A DNA stretch of 64,000 nucleotides, from NCBI GenBank assembly GCA_030248195.1, contig JASAND010004038.1:1-64000 (forward strand). Reading direction: 5' to 3'. The position numbers and the translations under genes were made by a program. Of the stretch, positions 9,388 through 20,779 are shown in pieces. Numbering within the stretch: the stretch's first letter is position 1; each line of letters begins with the position of its first letter. Source of the stretch: Trissonchulus latispiculum. Its lineage: Eukaryota > Nematoda > Enoplea > Enoplida > Ironidae. The notes below the pieces were generated by a model. It made no database searches and was not told where the DNA came from. It saw nothing but the letters and a program-made list of their open reading frames with translations.

Positions 9388-9742
9388 AGACTCGCACCTA
9401 CACCTGATTCAGAGAGGGTCTGGTTTCTATGCCGGTCAAAGGTATCAGAGAGGAGATGGGCTTGGTAGCCTCCTTCCAGGTATTGGACGTTTCATTTGGC
9501 CAGTAGTACGTCGTGTAGGTCTGGAGGCAGGTAGGCAGGCCTTTCAGACTGCAGGAAATGTGGCTCGGGATTACCTAAACAGAGGTGAAGATCCAAAGGA
9601 ATCACTTCAGCGACATGGGAAGGCAGCCATTGGACGCCTCCTAGAGAATAGTGGGAAGGCAATACAGCAAGGTGAAGGTATCGGATCCAGACCATATAGG
9701 CGCAAAGTTAAGAGATTGAAGCGCGACATTTACAGCCCATAA
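9356..9742 (+). CDS. Basic glycine-rich virion protein
   Basis: An intact 128-residue frame overlapping the end of the preceding gene. It begins with Gly/Tyr-rich sequence (GSGFYAGQRYQRGDG), then a predicted amphipathic helix region (PGIGRFIWPVVRRVGLEAG), and ends with a basic tail (RRKVKRLKRDIYSP). Proteins of this layout sit between the minor and major capsid genes in many Polintons and resemble adenovirus pVI/pVII-type internal proteins in composition. The exact role is unknown. Confidence 0.7.
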   Translation: MRTRYHPETVEDSHLHLIQRGSGFYAGQRYQRGDGLGSLLPGIGRFIWPVVRRVGLEAGRQAFQTAGNVARDYLNRGEDPKESLQRHGKAAIGRLLENSGKAIQQGEGIGSRPYRRKVKRLKRDIYSP

Positions 9743-9769
9743 AAACCCACCGTATGTAATAATGTTAAT

Positions 9770-11106
9770 ATGCAAACAATTACTTCAATGGCTAAGCAAG
9801 TTGATGAAAAGTCTATGCCGGGCTTTAAGTCCGAAATGGATCTCTTCTCACTACCTCCAACTCAGGTCAGTGTGGAGAGTGGTTATATGGCAGAAATATA
9901 TCCCTTAAATCCAGTCACTAGTAATGGTCCATACCTATTCCTAGTACCAAAGGATTCTTACATGCTTGACCTTAACCAGAACTACCTATACCTGAAACTA
10001 CGAATTACTGACAGTGATGGAAAGGCAGTAGCAAAGGCAGCCGACGGTAGCATATCAGTAGCACCCATCAATATGCTAGCAAAAACATTCATTAGGCGAC
10101 TAGTGGTTAAACTGTCCGATAAGGAAATTTACAATAGTGGAGACCTGTATCACTATGGAGCCTATCTAGAGACCATAGCCAACTTTGGCAAAGAAACAAA
10201 AACGTCTCACCTACAGAGCAATCTATTTGCAAAGGACAGTGATTTCAACGACATCTCCACTACTGCAGCTAAGCACAGGGGTATTCCCTTCACAGATGGT
10301 CGGTATGTAGTTGTTGCAGGACCTTTGCACTGTAACCTATTCAAGCAAGAAGATACCTTCTGAGTGAGTGTCAGTTGAGCCAGGAATTACATCGTAACAG
10401 TGACGACATACTACTACAGTCAGCAACTAGTGGTTACAAGCTTTTAGTCGATGATATCCGATGGTGTGTATGGAAAGTAAAACCTCAAGACTCTCTTACC
10501 ATGGCAATTGAGGGCGTACTGAGAGATCACGAAACAGCAAAGTATCCCATCAGGAGGACTAAATTGGTCACTAGACATATCGCACCTGGAGTACAAATAG
10601 TAGTGGAAAACTCTATATTTACCGGTCAGCTTCCACGCAGAGTACTAGTGGCAATGGTTAAATCAGAGGCATTCAATGGAAGTCAAAGGCATAACCCTCT
10701 TGAATTCCAACATTGTAATGTCAATGAGATTGCCCTCAAGTATGGCGACAAGTTTGTTCCAAAACAACCGATGAAGATGGCATGGGACAAGTTTCAATAC
10801 ACAATGCCTTTCATATACCAATACGAAGGCAACGATATGGCAGGATCAACGAATGGTGCAGATATTTCCTATGAAGATTTTGGCAAAGGATACACTATAT
10901 TTGCCTTTGACCTAACTCCCGACAATATGGATACAGGGGCGATGCAACTCATTAAGGAAGGAGACGTATCACTAAGGATGCAACTTGAGAAGGCCCTACC
11001 AGCCGCCACTTATCCTCATGGTGTTGAAATCATTATATACGGTGAATTTGATAATCTCATCTCAATAGACTATAATCGGACACCATTCTTTGACTACGCA
11101 CTATGA
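9770..11106 (+). pseudogene. Major capsid protein (double jelly-roll), one frameshift
   Basis: Two abutting frames (9770-10363 and 10375-11106) together cover a full-length Polinton major capsid protein of about 440 residues. The N-terminal part contains SGYMAEIYPLNP and the C-terminal part contains ELHRNSDD, YPIRRTK, FTGQLPRRVLVAMV, FAFDLTPD and YGEFDNLISIDYNR, all characteristic of this capsid family. The break is a single indel at about 10355: the sequence YLLSECQLSQELHR continues in the next frame. No other damage was seen. Confidence 0.92.
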
Positions 11107-11577
11107 ACACCCAGGAAATCTACCAGACTCTAATAAAGGATTGTCGAATTCCCCTCCTTGGAGTATTTCCTAGTGATAAGCTACCACAATACCGCCGTGG
11201 ATGTCTTGTTGCTAACACTGAAGAAGCCAACCACCCTGGAGAACACTGGGTAGCAATGTGGCTAGAGGATAATGAGGTAGAATATTTTGATAGTTATGGA
11301 TTACCACCGCTCCTATTCATGTCATTCATTGGCAACAGGGAATTACAATTTAATCCGATTCAGTTACAAGATTTCACTACTGATGTTTGTGGAGAGTATT
11401 GTATATACTTCCTTCACCACCGGCCGGGCTAGAGGTAGATCAATGGAATCAATTATCAACTATCTGAGGCGAAGAAGCGACACTAATGATAACATTGTCA
11501 AGACCTATGTTGATAGACTACGAGTGACACTGGAACCTACACCTTACTGCCAGAAATCCCATAAAAAGTCAAGGTGA
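11103..11577 (+). pseudogene. Adenain-like cysteine protease, frameshifted C-terminus
   Basis: The gene overlaps the capsid gene end by four bases (ATGA). The family C5-type catalytic residues are visible: His48 (EHWVAM), Asp63 (YFDSYG), a candidate oxyanion Gln near 87-89, and Cys96 (DVCGEYC). The frame ends at 11432, but the conserved tail (RGRSMESIINYL) continues in another frame to TGA at 11575-11577, so an indel lies at about 11412-11430. The protease would process virion precursors. The catalytic core itself is intact. Confidence 0.88.
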
Positions 11578-11790
11578 TGCTATTAATTTTCATTAGAACC
11601 ATGTTGCTACTACTAGTGACCCTTTTTACCTTAGTGTCTTCAATTAACATTACGGAGCCAGAACAGGGTATTGAACTATCCCACAACAATGTTACTACAC
11701 TATTGGCCAGTAATAGTCTTTACAATCGTTTGGCAGATTGCAGTCTACATCTATGTAGAGAAACGGAACTAAGTCATCGATCTAATGCCA
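11574..11790 (+). pseudogene. Small type I membrane glycoprotein, frameshifted
   Basis: It starts at ATG 11574, overlapping the protease stop. A hydrophobic signal peptide (MLLLLVTLFTLVSS) is followed by a short ectodomain with two glycosylation sites (NIT and NVT). The open frame drifts to an unlikely tail ending at 11804. In a neighbouring frame the stretch VIVFTIVWQIAVYIYVEKR gives a convincing transmembrane helix with a basic stop-transfer end, closing at TAA near 11790. The intended product is probably a small single-pass membrane protein of about 70 residues. Function unknown. Confidence 0.45.
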
Positions 11791-11809
11791 GTCCCTGCCA
11801 GTAGTGACA

Positions 11810-14800
11810 ATGACTTTACAGCGTCAAGCGGCGTCTTTACGAGGATACTATCGGTGGTATCGCATAACTCCAGATGAGCCAACAAGTGATTCACAACAAT
11901 TTTTATTGGACTGCACAGAAGCAATTCAAAGTCTTATTGGAGACCGTGCCCTGAAGATGCAACTGAGACTGCATATCCTATTCATCAATGAGATCACCAA
12001 CCAAACTATGAGCAGCTACTTTGCTAGCAAACAAACTATCATTATTCCTGGAGAAGATGTGCCAATGAATTCCATGATCAATCATATCCTTACCAACATT
12101 GAAGAATTCCAACGCAATGGATCAGGTTGGGTAATTGATCATATACGATACCTGGATATTCACTTGGCTAAATATCGGCCACTGTATGGATCAACCTATG
12201 TTCCTCTACCAAAGAAACTGCAGAGCAAGAAGGCAATCATCAATCCGAAGAATCAGGACAATAAATGCTTCCTTCATGTGGAGTGTTTTGGCCGGTCTAC
12301 ATCCAATGAATACAAATGCCGACAGAGTTATCAAATACCAACAGTTTGTGGATGAACTGAACTTTCAAGAATTGGAGTTTCCTATCAAACTGAAGGACAT
12401 TCCCAGATTTGAGCTACAGAACGCTGTCTCAATCAGTGTATACGGATTCGACAGATCAGTTCATATCCTATACCTATCAAGGACCAGACGTGAGAAGCAT
12501 CTCCATCTACTGCTACTGAACAATCAGCATTATTGCCTAATCAAGAACCATAGAAGACTCCTCCACGATCAACGCAAAGATAAAGGAAGAAAATACTTTT
12601 GCAATCATTGCCTATTTCCATTTCCTACTAAAGAACGAAGGAATCAACACCAGGACCTTTGTAGTACAAATAACTTGCAGATAACTGTTATGCCGTCGTC
12701 AACAAAACTAAAATTTCAGAACGATCATAGACGTTTGATGCTACCTCATGTGATCTACGCAGATTTTGAGTGTTTGCTTGAAAAGATAGACACTTGTCAA
12801 CCTAATCCGTACTCCTCATTCACTCACACATACGAACATCACAAACCTTAGTAGATGTACTCCAGTGTTGTGAGGGAAAGCCCATAGTGAGAGGTCAACC
12901 AATAATATACCGGGGTGGAAATGTAGTGCAGGAATTCCTCAGGGCGGTCATACAGAAAGGTCAGTAGTTTCAAGACCGATTGAATAAATATCCGAAACTA
13001 CCAAAGCGACTCTTTCAACATGGAACAAAATGCTATCTATGTGAAGGAGCAATTCAGGAGGGCTAGTCGACCAGAGACCATTGTCACATTTGTGGTACCT
13101 TCCGGGGATATGCCCATAGGCGGTGTGACCTGAAGTATAAACTAGGTCGGACAGTGACTGTAATGTTCCATAACCTAAGACGGTATGACGGGCACCTAAT
13201 AATGCAGGAAGTTAGGAAGATTAGCAAGGAATTTAACTTAGACATCACCTGTGTACCGAAGGGATTGGAAGACTACCTATGCTTTGAACTGAACGTCGAA
13301 CGGGAGTGGCGTATTAGGTTCATTGATAGTTACCAGTTCCTGAATAGATCGTTGGATACACTGGCAGGTGGACTCGGACTGACTGATGAAGACTTTACAT
13401 TCACATCCAGTGTCTACGGAGATAAAGCTTTACTGATGAGAAGAAAGGGAGTTTACCCGCATGAGTATATGGACTCGTGGGATAGATTTAGTGAGACTCA
13501 GTTACCACCTATTGAAGCCTTCCACAGCACACTAACTGATAGTGACATTGAGATCCACGACTACGAGCATGCAGACTGTGTGGAATGAGCTAGGTATAGA
13601 GAATATGGGACAGTATCATGACGAATACTTGAGAACAGATGTCCTACTATTGGCAGACGTGGTAGAGAACTATCGCAAAACTAGCCTGAAAACATATGGC
13701 TTAGATCCTTGCCACTACTGTACTCTACCTTTATTTGTACTGTATTATACTGTACTCTACCTGGGACGCATGCCTCAAGTATACTGGGCAGGAGTTAGAT
13801 CTTTTGACTGATCCAGATATGTATAAGTTTTTTGAAGATGGAATTAGAGGTGGGGTGGCAATGGTTGCACAACGGTACGCAAAGGCCAATAACCCACTGC
13901 TAGAGGACTATGATCCTAAGCAGCCAACCTCTTATATTACGTACGTGGACATGAACAATCTATATGGGTGGTCAATGGTCCAGAAACTACCCGTGCGCAA
14001 CTTAGGTGGATGACCAACTTGGACCAATGGAGAGATGTTCCGTGTATCCTTGAAGTCGACCTTGACTATCCACAACATCTACACAATGTCCACAATGACT
14101 ATCCACTTGCACCTGAGAGAATTACCATTAGTGAAGAGATGATATCGCCATACAGTAAGGAACAAGGAGGGTACATGCGGTGTGAGAAGTTAGTACCTAA
14201 TTTACGCAATAAGACTCGTTACATCATACATAAGCATACCTTAGAGCAATATATAGACCAGGGATTAGAGCTTAGGAAGATACACAGAGGAGTAACCTTT
14301 GAGGAGGAGGAGGAGTGGATGAAGCCCTACATTGATGTGAATATGGTTAAGAGGGCAGCGGCGAAAAGTAAGTTTGAAGAAGACCTTTACAAACTGATGA
14401 ACAATGCGGTATTCGGGAAAACGATGGAGAACGTCCGTAACCACGTAGATGTGAGATTAGTCACCAGCCCAGAGAAGTTTGAGAAGTTAGTTGCAAACCC
14501 TAGGTATTAGGCATGTGAGGCATTCTCAGAAGACCTGGTAGCAGCACAAATAGAGAAACGTACAGTAAAGTTATGTAAACCCGTATATATAGGATTCACC
14601 GTTCTGTACTATCGAAATATCTCATGTACAACTTTCACTATAACTACATTAGACACAAGTACGGTGATACCGTTAGCTTACTGTACACTGATACTGACAG
14701 CTTTTGCTACCATGTGACATCCACTGACATATATCAGGATATGGCACAAGATATTGACTTATTCGACACGAGCAACTGCCCTAAGGACCATCCACTTTAT

Positions 14801-15087
14801 AGCAGTGCTAACAAGAAGGTGATAGGTAAGATGAAGGATGAAGTAAAGGGTAAGCCAATTAGTGAATTTGTAGGATTAAGGGCAAAGATGTAAGGCACAA
14901 AGATTATAAGCGAATATTGATTCATGGAGGCAGAACCCGGCATATCATGAGCAGCATCGATATAAGAGGTCATCAACTGACTACAGTACAGCGCTGCAAG
15001 GTAGGATTAAGCGCCTATGACGACAAACGTTACATACTTGACGATGGTATACATTCACTTGCATATGGTCATGTATTGATTGAATAA
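11810..15087 (+). pseudogene. Protein-primed family B DNA polymerase, multiply frameshifted
   Basis: All expected landmarks of the Polinton polymerase appear in order but in shifting frames: a CxxC...HxxxxC zinc-finger-like stretch (CNHCLFPF) at about 12600, Exo I (YADFECLLEKID) near 12755, Exo II (FHNLRRYDGHLI) near 13165, Exo III (YHDEYLRTDVLLLADV) near 13615, polymerase motif A (YVDMNNLYGWSM) near 13942, motif B (KLMNNAVFGKTMEN) near 14392, motif C (YTDTDS) near 14682, and the C-terminal LSAYDDKRYILDDGI near 15010, ending at TAA 15085. At least five frameshifts plus stops (for example TAG after NPRY at 14508) show the gene is dead. It would have replicated the element by protein priming. 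Confidence 0.93.
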
Positions 15088-15159
15088 ATGTGTGTATTGT
15101 AATGTATGTATTGATTGAAAAATTAAATGTATGGGCTCTCAACAGTGCTCAGTTGTCCT

Positions 15160-15750
15160 CTCTATTACTACTTAGGTAGGCTAGTAGACATAGCTTAGGG
15201 ACTCAAACCAGTATTATTGGGTAGGGTATTAGACAAGGACTCAAGCCAGTATTATTAGGTAGGGTATTAGACAAGGAGTCAAGGCAGTATTATTAGGTAG
15301 GGTATTAGACAAGGACTCAAGGCAGTATTATTAGGTAGGGTATTAGACAAGGAATCAAGCCTGTATTATTATGTAGGGTATTAGACAAAGAATCAAGCCA
15401 GTATTATTAGGTAGGGTATTAGACAAGGAATCAAGGCAGTATTATTAGGTAGGGTATTAGACAAGGACTCAAGGCAGTATTATTAGGTAGGGTATTAGAC
15501 AAGGACTCAAGCCAGTATTATTAGGTAGGGTATTAGACAAGGACTCAAGCCAGTGTTAGTAGGTAGGGTATTAGACAAGGACTCAAGCCAGTATTATTAG
15601 GTAGGGTATTAGACAAGGACTCAAGCCAGTGTTAGTAGGTAGGGTATTAGACAAGGACTCAAGGCAGTATTATTTGGTAGGGTATAAGACAAGGACTCAA
15701 GCCAGTGTTATTAGGTAGGGTATTAGACAAGGACTCAAGGCAGTATTATG
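15160..15750 (-). repeat. Right terminal inverted repeat of the Polinton, expanded 38-bp array
   Basis: About 14 tandem copies of a 38-bp unit containing gtagggtattagacaagg, followed by slight variants. The inner border at 15160-15200 is the inverse of 1425-1466. The left repeat has only about three units, so the array has expanded or contracted on one side. There are no spacers between units, so this is not a CRISPR array. Confidence 0.88.
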
Positions 15751-16100
15751 TAATGGAAAAGGCAAAATAAAACCTAAAAAGGACCAGGGAAAGCTCAACT
15801 TGTGGTAGATTGTGATTCTTGATGGAATTGATCTAATTGTTCAATGCAATTGGTTATGAGTGGCGTGCCTGTGAAACCTCGATGTGAACCATGAAACGTC
15901 CAAGCACTGTATATAGTAACTGTCATGTAAATCACCAGAGTTGCTGTCAGTGCGAAACCCCCTCAAATTCATCATTAGGGACATAGGTTCTAGTGTAAAT
16001 AGGAAGAATAAGACTAGAAGTAGCGTCACTCTCACGCAAAGGACACGAAAATGGAATAGAACCGCAGTGGAATGTAGTCTAGGGAAGCTTAGGTAGGTTA
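15751..16100. other. Flank right of the Polinton, no gene seen
   Basis: Unique-looking sequence immediately outside the right inverted repeat. I found no match to 31540-31900, the continuation of the duplicated block, so the pre-insertion site cannot be reconstructed from this window. Confidence 0.4.
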
Positions 16101-19100
16101 TCGGTCAGTAATGGAGGGGTCGTTACCCTTCCCGGGCCAGTAATAGGCCCTAACATGGTCTTTCTCTATGATGGAGGAGTCGTTACTCTTCCCCAGGCCA
16201 CGAATAAGGCCTCCCATTGTCAAGAAGTCAGTCAAAATCTGACTAAAATAGCTAAAAATTATCAAGGAAACTGAATCCAAAGGAGGAAGTTGTTTAATAA
16301 CCAACAAGTTAACAAGAAACTTCGAATTTAAAACGTTTTACACAGTTAATAAGTGCGAATATTGGAAGATGGGTCAAAATAAGGTCATAATCTGTCTATT
16401 AATAGCATGGAATCTGGTTAATTAGTGTTCGTATGTGTTGATTAGGCTTAATTTGCATTAGTTAGGTGATAATTAGTTAATTTGTTAAATTTTTGGTGAA
16501 AATATAAGTTGGGTTTATCTGAAAGGCAATTCTCTGCTGATTCCAAAACTCCAAACCCGGTCACTTAACTCCCAATATTGCGAAAGTTATACGTAAAAGA
16601 AGTTTTGATTAGTTGCATTTTAATTTTGTAATATTGGCCTTAAGTGACCTTACAATAATGCGTAACAATTGTGTGTGGTTACGCCCATTCATGTTTCCAT
16701 TCATTCCTTTGAGCCTCTGCTGGCTCTCTCCCAGCAGAGACTTGCCTCGCAGAGAAGGACTTAACACACACCTTAGGTGTGAAATTACGTTCGGAGGGGG
16801 CTTAACTCCCTCCCTAATAATTTAAAAGAAATGAAACTGGTTAGTCTTAGGTAGTTAGATACGTAGATTAATGATATTTAGGTTTTGTTTTGTGGAAAAT
16901 TACGTAGGTAATAGTATGCATATTTTTTACGCAACAATTGCCCTTCCGTTTCCTTTTCAGTGAGACATAGAGTCTTGGCGAGGAAGAGCAATTGTTGCTG
17001 GGATTAACGGGCGGCTTCCCTTGTCTACGGCCGAAAGGTCAAGCCCAAAAGGAAAGAAAGGGGCTAGGAGACAAGGGAATGCCTAAAAATAATAAACATA
17101 AATTTTACTAAATGAATTCGCAAAACTAACACTTAATATTTGGTTTTTCACAAAGGGCCCCGAGTGGCCGTCATTTTGTATTACTTCGTTTTTTAATTCA
17201 TGAAAATTAATTTTTATTCAGGGAATTTCCCCTTTGGTTACCTTTACGTGGTAACCAAAAAGTCTGCAAAGTTTCCCAAAATTCAGCTTGGGAAATCCAT
17301 CAAAATTAGGGTCAGTTGGAGGGTAATAACTCCATTTTCTCATTAATCTCCCCTCCAACGGACCAGCCGCGTGGCCAGCCCGAGTTGGGCACACGCTTTA
17401 ACATAGGGAGCTTCCAGAAATTTCTGGAAGCTCCAATAAAAATCAAAGAGACTCCGACGAAAAGCAAACACCAGTGAGCTGTCAGAGTCCTGTCAGCTCA
17501 CTGGAAAATTTCAAATTATCCTCAGTGTTCGTCTGAGACTCGGCCGAGAGCGGTCGGGTGTTCCCCCCCCCCAACGTGAGTGTACTTCCCGTTGTGCCAG
17601 CGTTTTGGCCGGGAATAAAAGTGCACTCTTCCACGGTTAGCACACGAGTTAGGGGCCCCTTCTGACCCACACTGGTCAGAAGGGATGAGCTGAGCGCACA
17701 CGACGAACACCGCACGTTGAGGGCCAAATGAGCGCACAATGCTCAGCCAGAAACTACACACTAGGAACGCAAACCTAGGGATTTTTAAGAGGCCCTTTGG
17801 CCTAAAACTTCACTTTTGGTGGCCTTCGGGCCTTGTTTAAAATTAGTCTCGTTCAACCAAGCCACGGCCTGATTGGCCTTTCATATTTTTAACAGGGGCT
17901 TAATGCCCGGGTTTTTGTTTTTGTATCTTGTTGGGGTTTTGCTGATGATCTGGGATTTTGAGTGGGGACCCACCTCTGAGTTGAGATAGGAGGTCCCTTG
18001 GTTACGACCTCATATTCAGAACTAAGCTAATTGAGGGATTGTTTCTCCCCACAGCCGGCAATTAGGAATTGCCGGCCACAATTGCAAACTAGGCGCTACC
18101 GAAGTAATATTATTGTCTGTAATTGTGCGTTGTTGTTGTGAACAGTAACCTTGTGTAGATCGGCATCAAAAATGTTAGGAATTAAAACTCAGAATTATTG
18201 TTAACCATTAATTATCAGTCGTTTCAAGGGGAATGGCCGACTTCCCCGTTGTTAATTTAATTAATTGGAAGCTGTCCTTAGCGGAAATGTGTCTGTAGTC
18301 TGTTTTTAGTAATAATTGCCTAAGCAATGATTACTCGTTCAGCTTTCCTTAAACTACCAAAGTTTCAAAATCCAACAAAAATTTCTTTTATCAAATTTAT
18401 TAAAGTTCCAAAGTTTAAGGTAAAATGCGGGAAGACTCAAATCAAAGTTACTTCAGAATTAGGACAACAAATATGCATACTATAGGTAGGTAAGTAATGT
18501 TAAGGAGTAGTTAGGCCTCATTATGATTGTATTATCGTATGTGTAAATATTGTAGTAATTTGTAGTGTGAATGAGACCCCCCAAATTTACGTAAGTGGCT
18601 CCTTGGGTAAACCCCTCCTGGAGTGGGAGGTTCCAAGGTTAGCCCCGTTTTCTAAAGTGTGAATTATAAATCAAAAATGTGTGATTGTGAGTGTGAATGA
18701 GGGCATGCCATGTAAACACCCTTTGTCTGATAAGGGTATGGGGACTGCCAGAGTGAATGAGTAAACTATTCAGATGGTAGGCAGGAAGATGGGCCAAATT
18801 GAGTAGCAATTTGGACCCAAAACCCAGATAAATCATAGTCAGTAATGTTTGTGGATTGGATGTGTAATCACTGTGAAAGTGCTAATTTTGGAGTGGAAGT
18901 CGTAGGAAATTTACATAGGAATGTCGGTATATTCGGCGATTCAGAGCACGTTTTGCAGCCTAGGGTCACGGGGACCCCGAATTAGGTTTGCCAAATCTGT
19001 TGGATTTCCGATCATCCGCGTAGGTTGCCCTGCGATTAGGGGGCGGATGAGCCGCACTCACGGAATCCAGAAATAGCCGAATCAGGGCCATAACAGAATA

Positions 19101-20650
19101 GTTTAAATTAACACGAAATTAATCACAGTTTAGCAAAATGTGTCGCACATCCGATTAGCGAACTAGTGGTTTATTTAGTTCTAGGTAGGCAAATGTCTGT
19201 AGCCTTGTTGTATCAATTAGCTGGAATGTTTAACAATTGGGAAATAGTTAGGCCTAGCTAAAATAGGGGTATTAATGGTCTTGGCCTAAAAATTATCATG
19301 GGCTCACGGTCGTTACCGTAATCATCTAACTTCCCATGTCAAAGGCCAAAAGACGGAGAAAACTAAAAGAAAAGAAGTAGACCCGTACTGAGATTCGAAC
19401 TCAGGTTCTCTGGATTAGTAGGTCCAGTGCTCATCCATTGAGCTATACGGGTTACAATTAGAACAAGTTCAAGCTAGCCTATATAAGGAAGTAATTTAGC
19501 AACCCAGCACGTGTGCAGTCAATTAATACATTATATGTGCTAATTATGCATATGTGGAAATAAACTTTAATTAGGTTTTTCTCATTAATTACTTAACATT
19601 TTTTGGTGCTGTAAGCACAAAAAATGTTCAGTTTTTCAAGCTCTACAAGAATATATAACTTTTACTTAAATTCGCGTTCATCGAAATTTTGTTAATTTAT
19701 ATGCCAGTTTTGCACGAATGCAATTATGTGCTCGTGTGAAAGGGTGGTAGTACGCGCAACTGTCACTCGGCTGGCTGCTGGGGTTGCCAGCACCGGATCG
19801 AATAGCGGTTCGGCACGTCCCCTGTTAGGGCACTAGGATAAGGGGTAGGTAGATTTAGAAGCAGACGTAGTTCGGTAGGTCGGTAGGTCGGTAAGTAGGG
19901 ACTGCGTAGAATGGCTGCTGAGACGAGTGAGTGAGTTTATGTATTTTTGCATGAACTAAGGAAAATTAATCACAGGCGAAAACTCACTCACAGTCAGCCT
20001 GTCAGGTTTTATTTTAAGTTAATTAGTGCAGTCCCAAACCTACAAATAAACAAATTAATAGGAATTTTACATTGAAACACCAGATAATTGTAAGCTAACA
20101 TTAATATTACGTAAGCTTTAGTTAGTTAGCATAAGTAGGTAGGTAGGCATTAGTTAGGACAATTATTATAAGTATTTAGTAGTTGACCATCTTCCAATAT
20201 CAGAAATGCACCATAAAATGTCCAGTTTCGTACATCTTTGACTTAATCAATTGGTCACGGGAAATGAGCCCATTTCCCGTGACAAATTAACAAAACCAGG
20301 CCGGACACAGGCCGAAAATGTTAATATTGGTCAGTATTATTGTTCACTCTGAAGATTGTGCAGAATTTAGCTAGAATCGGTACATTTCACATCGAAATGG
20401 CCCTAGAAGCCCGGTCTGTGCAAGGAAAGGACAAAAGCGAAGGAAGTCTGAATGTATGTCGCAAAGAGCGCATTTTTCGTACATTTTTAAGAATGTTTCG
20501 TCTAGCTACAAGTTCAGTCAGACCCAGCCGGGCCCAAGGTGAAAACCTTACGAATCAGTTCGTCCAAACCGGAAATCACGTCAAGTTTAACTAAGTTCGG
20601 AAAGTACGAACTAACAAAGGCCAGGAAGGCCTAATTGGTGACAAAGAGTT
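16100..20650. other. Hairpin-dense non-coding tract
   Basis: No convincing coding sequence. There is an unusual series of perfect or near-perfect stem-loops, including 16715-16739 (9-bp stem), 16931-16998 (11), about 17015-17080 (11), 17233-17259 (10), about 17273-17298 (9), 17315-17359 (9), 17407-17434 (28-bp uninterrupted palindrome), 17471-17504 (11), about 17657-17684 (11), 18055-18075 (9, loop of 3) and 20254-20283 (12). A degenerate duplicated segment ending in ggcc lies at 16110-16215. A tRNA-like gene lies at 19381-19452. The tract looks different from the AT-rich repeats around it. Confidence 0.6.
19381..19452 (-). tRNA. tRNA-like gene with 8-nt anticodon loop (Arg-TCT-related)
   Basis: The minus strand folds as a canonical cloverleaf: 7-bp acceptor (ACCCGTA with TACGGGT), D arm with GCTC/GAGC stem and GG in the loop, 5-bp anticodon stem (CTGGA/TCCAG), 5-nt variable region and perfect T arm (CTGAG TTCGAAT CTCAG). 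The anticodon loop is CCTACTAA, eight bases instead of seven. It resembles the tRNA-Arg(TCT) loop CTTCTAA with one extra base; read from the 3' side it would show ACT. T-rich sequence (cttcttttcttttag) follows, fitting a Pol III terminator. It could be a functional odd tRNA, a tRNA pseudogene or the head of a SINE. Confidence 0.7.
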
Positions 20651-20779
20651 ACCAGAAACGGGTAATATTGTCAAACAGGCAATAACCAACCGTTGTAGCG
20701 CAAATTTCAAAAAACTTCGCTTGCCCCCTCCAAAATTTTTTTCTGTCAAAGCTAGTGTGTCACACGCATGGTTTTTTTG

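Larger units (their letters stand above)
1321..15750. mobile_element. Polinton/Maverick (adintovirus-like) element, decayed
   Basis: A roughly 14.4-kb element bounded by inverted repeats and holding the diagnostic Polinton gene set: protein-primed DNA polymerase B, rve integrase with a chromodomain remnant, A32/HerA-type packaging ATPase, adenain-like protease, double-jelly-roll major capsid and minor-capsid proteins. Nearly all genes run on the plus strand; two at the left run on the minus strand. At least twelve reading frames carry stops or frameshifts, so it cannot make virions as it stands, although short assembly indels may add to the count. The exact 6-bp target duplication could not be fixed because the ends lie in degenerate 38-bp repeats. 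Confidence 0.93.

Noticed and set aside
15205..15750. CRISPR-like direct repeat array
   Set aside because: Units of 38 bp follow each other without spacers and the array is the inverted terminal repeat of the Polinton.
16100..20650. Mitochondrial DNA insertion
   Set aside because: Hairpins and a tRNA-like gene are suggestive, but no mitochondrial protein or rRNA sequence was recognised, so it is kept only as a hypothesis.
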